Source: Anaeromyces robustus (lineage: Eukaryota; Neocallimastigomycota; Neocallimastigomycetes; Neocallimastigales; Neocallimastigaceae). Taken from it: a stretch of DNA of 62,500 nucleotides. Below, piece after piece: positions 54,400 to 62,500 of this stretch. The position numbers and the translations under genes were made by a program. How positions within the stretch are numbered: the stretch's first letter is position 1; each line of letters starts with the position of its first letter. The notes beneath the pieces are model-generated. The model saw only the letters and a list, made by a program, of their open reading frames with translations. It was not told the origin of the DNA and searched no databases. The stretch spans positions 1-62,500 of the forward strand of contig MCFG01000163.1 of the NCBI GenBank assembly GCA_002104895.1. The letters run 5' to 3'.

Positions 54400-55845
54400 A
54401 TGAACAGTAAAATTTTATTAATTTTTGTAATTAGTCTTCTTTTTACTTCTCAAACCTTAGGAATGCCATGTTGGGGTTTTGGTAATTGGAATAATAATTT
54501 AGGATGGAACACTTGGAGTTGGGACTGGAGTAATTGGGGTTGGAACAACAACAACAATAATAATAATAATAATAAACCAACTGTTCCTACTGTCACCACC
54601 ACTACTACTGTCATTTCAAAACCAACTGTTATTCCAAATATTTTAGATTGTTCTAAACCAGAAAATAAGAACTTAGATAAATGCAAACCAGATTGTTCTA
54701 AACCAGAAAACAAAAACTTAGAAGGATGTAAACCAGATTGTTCTAAACCAGAAAACAAAAACTTAGATGAATGTAAACCAGATTGTTCTAAACCAGAAAA
54801 CAAAAACTTAGATGAATGCAAACCAGACTGTACTAAACCAGAAAACAAAAACTTAGATGAATGTAAACCAGATTGCACTAAACCAGAAAACAAAAACTTA
54901 GATGAATGTAAACCAGATTGTTCTAAACCAGAAAACAAAAACTTAGATGAATGTAAACCAGATTGTTCTAAACCAGAAAACAAAAACTTAGATGAATGTA
55001 AACCAGATTGTTCCAAACCAGAAAACAAAGAATTAGATGAATGTAAACCAGATTGTTCCAAACCAGAAAACAAAAACTTAGATGAATGTAAACCAGATTG
55101 TTCTAAACCAGAAAACAAAAACTTAGATGAATGTAAACCAGACTGTTCTAAACCAGAAAACAAAGAATTAGATGAATGTAAACCAGATTGTTCTATACCA
55201 GAAAACAAAAACTTAGATGAATGCAAACCAGATTGTTCTAAACCAGAAAACAAAGAATTAGATGAATGCAAACCAGATTGTTCTAAACCAGAAAACAAAG
55301 AATTAGATGAATGTAAACCAGATTGTTCCAAACCAGAAAACAAAGAATTAGATGAATGCAAACCAGACTGTACTAAACCAGAAAACAAAGAATTAGATGA
55401 ATGTAAACCAGATTGTTCTAAACCAGAAAACAAAAACTTAGATGAATGTAAACCAGATTGTTCTAAACCAGAAAACAAAAACTTAGATGAATGTAAACCA
55501 GATTGTTCTAAACCAGAAAACAAAAACTTAGAAGAATGTAAAAATGAAAGTAATCTTGAAGAAGTTAGTGATGATGAAAATAATGAAGTAGAAGAAGTTA
55601 AAGATGATGAAGAAGAAGTTAATGAAGAAGAAAATAATGATAGTGATATTGAAGCTGAAGCTGAAGAAGAAAAAGAAGTTAATGAAGAAAATAATGAAGA
55701 AGAAAATAATGATAGTGATATTGAAGCTGAAGCTGAAGAAGAAAAAGAAGAAGAAAAAGAAGAACTTAAAGAAGCTGAAGAAATAATTAAAAAATTTAAA
55801 CATATCTTTAAAGAAATGAAAAAAGAACATAAGAAGAAATATTAA
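54400..55845 (+). CDS. Secreted 15-residue Cys-repeat protein A (481 aa)
   Basis: The protein has a signal peptide (NSKILLIFVISLLFTSQTLG, cleavage probably after residue 21-22) and a short Trp/Asn/Gly-rich mature N-terminus with repeated W-x-W and NWGW motifs. A Pro/Thr/Val linker follows (PTVPTVTTTTTVISKPTVIP). Next come 20 tandem 15-residue units of consensus DCSKPENKNLDECKP (54646-55545), giving C-x10-C-x3-C spacing. The C-terminal 100 residues are Glu/Asp-rich and end in a basic helix (KHIFKEMKKEHKKKY). There is no membrane segment and no introns. The family is not recognised. A secreted structural, cell-wall or metal-binding role is only a guess. It is duplicated 3.5 kb downstream as gene B. 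Confidence 0.85.
   Translation: MNSKILLIFVISLLFTSQTLGMPCWGFGNWNNNLGWNTWSWDWSNWGWNNNNNNNNNNKPTVPTVTTTTTVISKPTVIPNILDCSKPENKNLDKCKPDCSKPENKNLEGCKPDCSKPENKNLDECKPDCSKPENKNLDECKPDCTKPENKNLDECKPDCTKPENKNLDECKPDCSKPENKNLDECKPDCSKPENKNLDECKPDCSKPENKELDECKPDCSKPENKNLDECKPDCSKPENKNLDECKPDCSKPENKELDECKPDCSIPENKNLDECKPDCSKPENKELDECKPDCSKPENKELDECKPDCSKPENKELDECKPDCTKPENKELDECKPDCSKPENKNLDECKPDCSKPENKNLDECKPDCSKPENKNLEECKNESNLEEVSDDENNEVEEVKDDEEEVNEEENNDSDIEAEAEEEKEVNEENNEEENNDSDIEAEAEEEKEEEKEELKEAEEIIKKFKHIFKEMKKEHKKKY
54646..55545 (+). repeat. 20 x 45-bp coding repeat in gene A
   Basis: Twenty direct 45-bp units in one frame encode variants of DCSKPENKNLDECKP. Variation is confined to S/T at position 3, one K/I change, N/E at position 9 and D/E/G/K near positions 11-12. 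The two Cys per unit are invariant. Confidence 0.95.
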
Positions 55846-57248
55846 ATGGGTTTAATTTAAAATTCAAAAATATAAAATTTATTTGAAATTATTTTTTATA
55901 TATTGTAAAAAAAATTGTAGATAAAGGATAAATATTTTTATTGATTAATTTAAAATTTTTATTTGTATTATTATAAATTAATAACCTTTTTTTATTTTTC
56001 TTTTTTTTTCATTAATTAAAATTAATATTATTAAATAAAAAAATAATATAAAAATAAATATTATTAAAAAATTATATATAAATATTTGTTCAGTTTAATT
56101 TTTTGTGTATATCATTATATATATTTAAAATTGTTTTAATTTTAAATATTAAAAAAAAATGTTTTTTTTTTTTTTTTTTTTCCATCCTTTATATTACACT
56201 AGTTATTCATCATTTATTTTAATTATCAAATTTTATTAAATAAATTAATTATATTATTATTAAATTTGTTAAAATGTATTTTTCATTTTTTCAATTTTTA
56301 TTTTTTTTTTTTTATTATATTTTTCCTTTGTATCTTTTACATTTTTCAAAATTATTGCGTTAATAATAATAGATATATTTTTATTTAACTATTATATTAT
56401 ATTATAAACTTAACATTGTTTTTAACTTTTATAATAAAATATAATATTTATTATTTTAATAATTTTATTTAATTAAAAAAAAAATATGTAATAATAAATA
56501 AATAAATTATAATAATGAGAAATAATAATAATTAAAAATAATAATAATAAGTAATAATAATAAATAATAAATAATAATAATTAATTAATTAATTAAATAA
56601 TACTTTTTATTAATAATAATAATATTATTATTATTATATATATTTATAATTGTTTTATTTTTTTTATTATAATTATTTTTTATATGTTCTGTTCATTAAT
56701 TTACCTTCAAGTAAGAAACATTATATAAACGTTTTAATTATATCACTTTTGATAATTATTAATAATTAAAGTTTTAATATAAATAAATAGAAATAAATTC
56801 TATCATCCATTCATTCATTATAAATAGAAAATACAGAATAAAGATTTATTAATAAATTTTGGTCCAGCTGTTTTTGTTTTATTTTATTTAAAATATTTAT
56901 ATTATTATGGTAAATAAACCATTTTATTTTATTTTTATTTTATATATTAATTAGATTTTTCAATATAAATAAGTAAACATCACACATATAAATAATGATT
57001 TCAATATTTTTATTTTTAATATTTTTTTTTATTATAGGTGAATAAATGATAAATAGAATAATTCTTTATTTATTTATTAAATAATATAAAATATAAAAAT
57101 ATAAATCAAAAAATCTATAAATAAAAATTGTTAAATTAAATTTTAAGATTTATTTGTTTGTATTACCTTTAATTATTTTTATAATTATTCTGTAAAGTAG
57201 GACAAAAAAATAAATAAATATATTGTATATAAATAAATAAAATTTATA

Positions 57249-57279
<31 letters not shown>

Positions 57280-57640
57280 AATTATTGATGAATAAGAATA
57301 ATTATTATTTTTATAATTATTTTATTATTTTTTATTATTTAAAGTTTTATTTATTTTTAAAATTTATATTTATATTTATATTATATTTATATTTCTGTTT
57401 ATAATATAATGTTTATATTTATATTTATATTTATCATTATATATTATACATGTTTATGAAAAAAAAGAATAAAATAATAATAATAATAATTCGCATGATG
57501 ACTTTTATTAATTTATTTATTGTAATTTAATTATAATTATAAACAACTTATTTATATTTATATTAAAAAAAAAAAAAAAAAAAACATGTATATATATAAT
57601 ATAAGTTTAAAATTAAGTAATATAAGATAAAAAAAAAAAC
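55846..57640. other. Intergenic between secreted-repeat genes
   Basis: This AT-rich spacer contains poly-T (56163-56180), (AAAT)n (about 57247-57278) and TTTATA repeats (about 57360-57435). Parts of 56900-57640 are diverged relatives of 53460-54138, for example the 'gtaggacaaaaa' block near 57195 and near 53735. So the duplicated unit includes at least 1 kb upstream of each gene. No other gene is visible. Confidence 0.55.
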
Positions 57641-57910
57641 TATATAAAGAGAGTTTTTTCTAAGTGAAAAAAAAATTTTTTTTTATTATTATTAATTATA
57701 TCAAAATAAGAAATTAAAAGTAAATTAACAATTAACTAAAAACACTATTAATAAATTATTATTGAAATATATATAAACCATTAATTATATTTCAATAATA
57801 TATAATTGATTATTTTATTAGCAATAAACTATTTATCTATCTATCCACTTATTTTAAAAAAATTTTTTTATTTAAAAATTTATTTTTTTTTTAAAGTTTA
57901 ACGGTAAAAA
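57641..57910 (+). promoter_or_regulatory. TATA element and conserved leader of secreted-repeat gene B
   Basis: TATATAAA at 57641-57648 lies 270 bases before the ATG, and the leader is almost the same as in gene A (54139-54399), including TTTAACGGTAAAAA before the start. Confidence 0.65.
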
Positions 57911-59182
57911 ATGTACAATAAAATTTTTTTAATTTTTGTAATTACTCTTTTTACTTCTCAAACCTTAGGAATGCCATGTTGGGGTTTTGGTAGCTGGAAT
58001 AATAATTTAGGATGGAATACTTGGAGTTGGAATTGGAGTAACTGGGGTTGGACCAACAACAACAACAACAATAATAATAAACCAACTGTTCCTACTGTCA
58101 CCACCACCACTACTACTGTCATCTCAAAACCAACTGTTATTCCAAATATTTTAGATTGTTCTAAACCAGAAAATAAGAACTTAGATAAATGTAAACCAGA
58201 CTGTACCAAACCAGAAAATAAGAACTTAGATAAATGTAAACCAGACTGTACCAAACCAGAAAACAAAAACTTAGATGAATGTAAACCAGATTGCTCAAAA
58301 CCAGAAAACAAAGAATTAGAAGAATGTAAACCAGATTGCTCAAAACCAGAAAACAAAGAATTAGAAGAATGCAAACCAGATTGCTCAAAACCAGAAAACA
58401 AAGAATTAGATGAATGCAAGCCAGACTGTTCTAAACCAGAAAACAAAGAATTAGATGAATGTAAACCAGATTGTTCTAAACCAGAAAACAAAAACTTAGA
58501 TGAATGTAAACCAGATTGTTCTAAACCAGAAAACAAAAACTTAGATGAATGCAAACCAGATTGTTCTAAACCAGAAAACAAAGAATTAGATGAATGCAAG
58601 CCAGATTGTTCTAAACCAGAAAACAAAGAATTAGATGAATGCAAGCCAGACTGTTCTAAACCAGAAAACAAAGAATTAGATGAATGCAAGCCAGACTGTT
58701 CTAAACCAGAAAACAAAGAATTAGATGAATGCAAGCCAGACTGTTCCAAACCAGAAAACAAAGAATTAGATGAATGTAAAAGTGAAAGTAATCTTGAAGA
58801 AGTTAGTGATGATGAAAATAATGAAGTAGAAGAAGTTAAAGATGATGAAGAAGAAGTTAATGAAGAAGAAAATAATGATAGTGATGTTGAAGCTGAAGAA
58901 GAAAAAGAAGAAGAAAAAGAAAATAATGAAGAAAACAATGAAGAAGAAAAAGAAGAAGAAAAAGAAAATAATGAAGAAAATAATGAAGAAGAAAAAGAAG
59001 AAAGTAATGAAGAAGAAAAAGAAGAAGAAAAAGAAAATAACGAAGAAGAAAATAATAATAGTGATATTGAAGCTGAAGAAGAAAAAGAAGAAAAAAAGGA
59101 ACTTAAAGAAGCTGAAGAAATGATTAAAAAATTTAAACATATCTTCAAAGAAATGAAAAAAGAACATAAAAAGAAATTTTAA
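57911..59182 (+). CDS. Secreted 15-residue Cys-repeat protein B (423 aa)
   Basis: This is a paralogue of gene A with the same order: signal peptide (YNKIFLIFVITLFTSQTLG), Trp/Asn-rich head (CWGFGSWNNNLGWNTWSW), Pro/Thr linker, 14 repeat units (58154-58783), acidic region and basic C-terminal helix (KHIFKEMKKEHKKKF). It differs from A in three ways: six fewer units; more units with Glu-Leu in place of Asn-Leu at positions 9-10; and an acidic region expanded by EEKEEEKENNEENNEE repeats. Single exon. The Cys of every unit are kept, so the protein is under constraint despite repeat turnover. Family unrecognised. Confidence 0.85.
   Translation: MYNKIFLIFVITLFTSQTLGMPCWGFGSWNNNLGWNTWSWNWSNWGWTNNNNNNNNKPTVPTVTTTTTTVISKPTVIPNILDCSKPENKNLDKCKPDCTKPENKNLDKCKPDCTKPENKNLDECKPDCSKPENKELEECKPDCSKPENKELEECKPDCSKPENKELDECKPDCSKPENKELDECKPDCSKPENKNLDECKPDCSKPENKNLDECKPDCSKPENKELDECKPDCSKPENKELDECKPDCSKPENKELDECKPDCSKPENKELDECKPDCSKPENKELDECKSESNLEEVSDDENNEVEEVKDDEEEVNEEENNDSDVEAEEEKEEEKENNEENNEEEKEEEKENNEENNEEEKEESNEEEKEEEKENNEEENNNSDIEAEEEKEEKKELKEAEEMIKKFKHIFKEMKKEHKKKF
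58154..58783 (+). repeat. 14 x 45-bp coding repeat in gene B
   Basis: Fourteen direct 45-bp units have the same consensus as in gene A. Neighbouring units at 58559-58783 are nearly identical in DNA ('gatgaatgcaagccagac'), which shows recent local expansion after the two genes separated. Confidence 0.95.
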
Positions 59183-60444
59183 ATGGGTTTAATTTAAAAA
59201 TTCAAATTATCCAAATATTATTTAATTTTTATAAATACATATAACCTATAACCTTTACATATACTTTTTTTTTAAATGTATTATATATTTTAATGTAAAA
59301 AAAAAAAAGAAAAGAAATTATAGATAAATATTTATTGCTTTGTTAAATATTATTAAATTTTATTTAAATTAAAATAAAAAAATATTAAAATAAAAAAAAA
59401 AAAAAAGAAATAATATTTATACACATAAATTAAAATTTTTTTTTTATTTTATATAATATAAATTTCAGAAATTAAAATAATATAGTATAATAAGTTCTTG
59501 TAAAACCAAAATAAATTTTAATTTCATATAATATTTTAATATTTTAATAAATAACAAGAAACTTATTATTTATTAAATATTATTTATTAAAATATTAAAA
59601 TATTATATGAAATTAAAATTTATTTTGGTTTTACAAGTTTCTTGTTTCATTATTCATATTGTAATACAAGCAAAGTTTTTAAAAAATTTAGTTGTTATAA
59701 TAATAATAGTATTATTTTATATATTTTATATTTAATATTATTATAAATAAATTTTTATTATAAATAAATTTTTATTATAATTTTTATAATAATTAAATTT
59801 TTTATTATAATTTTTTAAATTTTTTTCCATCAATCATATTAAAATCATTTTTAGACTTTAAATTTGAAGCATCATATTTTTTTTTGAAAAATTTGATTTC
59901 AATATAAAATATTAATATTATAATTTAATGATTAAAAAAATTTTTTTTTTTCAAGTTATTTAATGCTAGTTTATCTCTTATATTGATTAAATTTCACTTT
60001 TTTTTTTTTACAAAAAAAAAAGAAATTTAATGATATTATAAGTAAACGCCTAGCAGAGAATAAATTCTTTTTCTTAAGCAGATTTAGGTTATAAATTTAA
60101 AAAAACTAATTTTATAATTAGTTTATTTAAAAATTATAATATAAATTTGATAAGAAAAAACAGAACGAAATAAGTAAATTATAATAAGAAAATTAATAAT
60201 GAATTATAATAGTAGTTAAATTTAAAAATTATATTTTATATATTTTTAATATTTTTTTGATTTTTGAGCAATCATTTCTTAGTACTTTGGTTATATAAAA
60301 TAAATGATTGGTTAATTTGTAATTTTACATATATTAATTTCATTCATAAGAAATGGAAGAGTAAATTTATAATTTATTAAATAAAACCACATTTTTAATA
60401 TTAACTTTAATAAAATTTTTTTTTTTCTTTTTTTTTTTTTCTTT
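59183..60444. other. Intergenic with perfect foldback
   Basis: This stretch contains no gene. It carries the 58-bp inverted repeat described separately. At 60045-60100 there is a small GC-containing island with 'aacgcctagcagagaataaa' that could form short hairpins but is not recognised. Poly-T precedes the snRNA candidate. Confidence 0.5.
59497..59637. repeat. Perfect 58-bp inverted repeat with 25-nt loop
   Basis: 59497-59554 and 59580-59637 are exact reverse complements over 58 bases (outer end CTTGTAAAACCAAAATAAAT). The loop is 59555-59579. An outer pair, AACAAGAAAC near 59552 and GTTTCTTGTT near 59638, allows a competing fold. Perfect arms in an intergenic region suggest a recent foldback or MITE-type insertion. 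Confidence 0.9.
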
Positions 60445-60590
60445 AGCGTCCTTATCAAGGAGATAGTATTTATCTTCCAGTGAAGTTAGTAACTGAGGTT
60501 GATTAATGCCATCACCTATTAATACAACCAAATAAGAGGCGAACTGAAAAGTTCACTTCAATTTTTGGAACCTATTTTTAATAGGTTAAA
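60445..60590 (+). ncRNA. Candidate U4-family snRNA, U4atac-like
   Basis: A GC-richer island has the order of a U4-class RNA. A U6-pairing 5' end, TCCTTATCAAGGAG, is at 60449-60462. A 5' stem-loop with a kink-turn follows: ATCTTCC / AGTGA / AGTT-AGT-AACT / GA / GGTTGAT at 60472-60503. The same AGUGA...GA layout occurs in yeast U4 and the AAUGA...GA form in human U4 and U4atac. TAATGCC (60504-60510) matches the stem-I region TAACGCC of U4atac. The Sm site is AATTTTTGG (60560-60568) and a 3' hairpin AACCTAT-TTTTA-ATAGGTT follows (60569-60587). The 5' end pairs at about 12-13 of 15 positions with the CUUGACAAGGAU region of human U6atac (as remembered) and less well with U6. Assignment to U4 class is fairly good; to U4atac rather than U4 is tentative. 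Confidence 0.55.
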
Positions 60591-61025
60591 AATAAAAAAT
60601 TTAAATATAAAAATTAAAATTAAAAATTAAATTGATAATATTTTATTTTATATTATAAATAAAGAAATTTCTTTTTATAGTTATAATTTTTATTATAAAG
60701 ATATTAAATATATAAATAAATATTAATTATTTATTATTATTATTAATACTTTTATATATATTATTATTAATATTAATATTAAATATAAATGATATGAATT
60801 TTTTTATTTCTATAACGAAATATTAATATATAAATTTTAATTTTATTAATTATTACTTTAAAAGTAAAAATAAAAAATTAAAAATTAAATTTTATTAATT
60901 ATTACTTTAATTTTTCATCTTTTATTTTTACTTTTATTTTATTTGATTTTACAAGAAAATACACAAAAATTCTTTAATACCAATTTTTATATATTTAAAT
61001 TTGTTTTAAATTATTTAAATATTTA

Positions 61026-61069
<44 letters not shown>

Positions 61070-61314
61070 TTTATATATTTTATTTATTTATTTATTTTTT
61101 TTTATTTATTTAATTTTTTTTTGTAATTTTTTTTTAAATATAATTGCATTTATTAATTAATTTTTTTTTTTTTTTTATTTACTTGTTATTTGGATGACCT
61201 TCTATATTAGTGGTTTTATTATTATTGTAATTATTATTAATTATTACTATTATTATTTTACTTTTTATTATTATAATTCAATTTTTTTTTTTTCAAGATA
61301 TTCTTGATAAAAAG

Positions 61315-61352
<38 letters not shown>

Positions 61353-61679
61353 GAGAAAGAAAAAAAAACAGTATTTAATGTATCAAATTAATATTACAAA
61401 AAAAATGAATTAACATAAAAAATTATAATATATTATATATGAATTTTTAAAAAAAAAAATTATACATTTTTTAAAAAAAAAAATAATTATTATAATTATT
61501 ATAATTATTATATCTATACAATATTATTATTGTTTAATTTTAGCTTTTTTTTTTTTTGTTTTTGTTTTTGTTTTAATGCGATTATTTTTAATGTATCTTT
61601 TTTTTTTTTAACAGTTATTTATCATTTAATATTTCTTCTGTTCTTTTCTTTTCTTTTTTTTTTTTTATTTTTTTTCCTT
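60591..61679. other. Intergenic, snRNA candidate / OTC
   Basis: This is AT-rich 3' flank of the OTC gene, with a poly-T run of about 38 bases near 61028-61066 and a poly-A run near 61319-61345. Nothing further is visible. Confidence 0.55.
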
Positions 61680-62500
61680 TTACTTAGCTTCAACCATTAA
61701 CATTTCAAAAACAGACATAACAGTGTATTTTCTATTTTCAGCTTCTTGGAAAACTATTGAACGATTTGGATTATAGAAAACCTAATAATTATTTGTAATA
61801 TTTTATTTTTTATATTATTTATATATTTGTTAATAATCATATTTAATACTTATATTAATTTTATGGATTTTTTTTTTTTTTTTTTTTTAATTTATATATA
61901 TATAATTATTAATTAATTTTAAAATTATTTTTTGAAAATTAAAAAAAAAAAAAAATTTAATATAATTTATTAGCATAATTAAAATTTTTAAATCAAATAA
62001 CAATTAATAATAATTAATTAATTAATTAATTATTATTATTAGTATTAACCATTATCATTATTATCATCATTATTATCATTATTATTATCATTATCATTAT
62101 TAAAACATTTTATAAATATATTATATATAATAAAAAAAAAAAACTTACTTCATCATTAACTTCTTGTGGTTTACGTGGTAAACAGTGCATGAATTTCCAA
62201 TTCTTCTTAGCTCCACCTTGTTTAGCTAATTCTTCAGTAACTTGGAAACCAGCAAAATCAATTAAACGTTGTTTCTTTTCACTTTCCATTCCCATACTAA
62301 TCCAAGTATCAGTAATAATAATATCACTATCCTTTACAGCAACTTTTGGATCATGAGTGAAAGAAACTTCACCATATTCCTTATTAGTTTTTCTACTGTT
62401 ATTAATAGCAAAATCGACAACATCTTGTGGTGAATTATATTTCTTTGGAGTAGCAGCAGCAATAGATATACCAATTCTTGGTAAAGTAACAAGAAGAGAA
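61680..62500 (-). CDS. Ornithine carbamoyltransferase, 3' part (partial)
   Basis: Two exons are visible, 61680-61781 and 62149 to the right edge; the 5' part of the gene lies outside the window. The enzyme condenses carbamoyl phosphate and ornithine to citrulline in arginine synthesis, usually in mitochondria. The ornithine-loop and C-terminal motifs are clear: DVAVKDSDIIITDTWISMG-type sequence, then KFMHCLPRKPQEVNDE with the HCLPR signature, then after the intron VFYNPNRSIVFQEAENRKYTVMSVF, collinear with the family's [21 protein letters not shown]. The junction (GAA, GTAAGT donor, AG then GTT) keeps frame. The protein ends ...MLMVEAK. N-terminal features such as a mitochondrial presequence cannot be seen. 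Confidence 0.93.

Noticed and set aside
54450-55523. Long open frame (357 codons) antisense to secreted-repeat gene A, and a similar one (396 codons) antisense to gene B at 57958-59148
   Set aside because: The 45-bp repeat is a multiple of three, so a stop-free antisense unit stays open for the whole array. It has no proper start context or signal, and the sense frame has signal peptide and head/tail domains.
54646-55545. Regular direct repeats resembling a CRISPR array
   Set aside because: The units are contiguous without spacers, coding, and in a eukaryotic genome; they are protein repeats.
60445-60590. U1, U2 or U5 identity for the structured RNA candidate
   Set aside because: It lacks the U1 5' end (ACTTACCT), the U2 branch-pairing sequence (GTAGTA with flanks) and the U5 loop (GCCTTTTAC), while the kink-turn layout fits U4-class RNAs.

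Overview
The window is a very AT-rich nuclear eukaryotic segment. It has short AT-rich introns, (AAT)n/(ATT)n and (TTTA)n microsatellites, long poly-A/T tracts and asparagine homopolymers inside proteins. Gene content (Esa1-type MYST acetyltransferase, cytosolic-type CysRS, ornithine carbamoyltransferase, full-length ABCA transporter, exportin-6, transportin-3) and composition fit an early-diverging fungus best, most likely an anaerobic gut fungus (Neocallimastigomycota). A dictyostelid is the main alternative. This assignment is inference from composition and gene families; no marker gene proves it.

Layout. 1-7850: a minus-strand tandem array of three copies (the first cut by the window edge) of an intronless SPFH/Band-7 protein of the HIR type, with degenerate AT-rich spacers. 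One spacer carries a decayed fragment of the neighbouring TBC1D5 gene. 7853-22978: three minus-strand intron-rich genes, a TBC1D5-like Rab-GAP, exportin-6 and an SLC33A1/AT-1 acetyl-CoA transporter. 23815-32648: plus-strand transportin-3/Mtr10 importin and a very Asn-rich protein. 33690-40607: minus-strand cysteinyl-tRNA synthetase and an FGFR1OP2/SIKE-like coiled-coil protein. 41756-50020: plus-strand Esa1/KAT5 and an ABCA transporter that carries a frameshifting deletion across Walker B of its first nucleotide-binding domain. 50021-54399: repeat-bearing intergenic DNA and one 114-aa hypothetical gene. 54400-59182: two tandemly duplicated secreted proteins built from a 15-residue, two-cysteine repeat. 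59183-61679: a 58-bp perfect inverted repeat and a candidate U4-family spliceosomal snRNA whose 5' region pairs better with U6atac than with U6. 61680-62500: the 3' part of ornithine carbamoyltransferase on the minus strand.

Most genes are housekeeping and do not form one pathway. Two karyopherins (XPO6, TNPO3) lie either side of the acetyl-CoA transporter. The accessory or fast-evolving parts are the HIR array, the ABCA gene and the secreted-repeat pair. The most promising undescribed items are the secreted Cys-repeat family and the candidate minor-spliceosome U4atac RNA. Exon borders quoted as 'about' were read by eye from GT/AG signals and homology, and could be off by a few bases.
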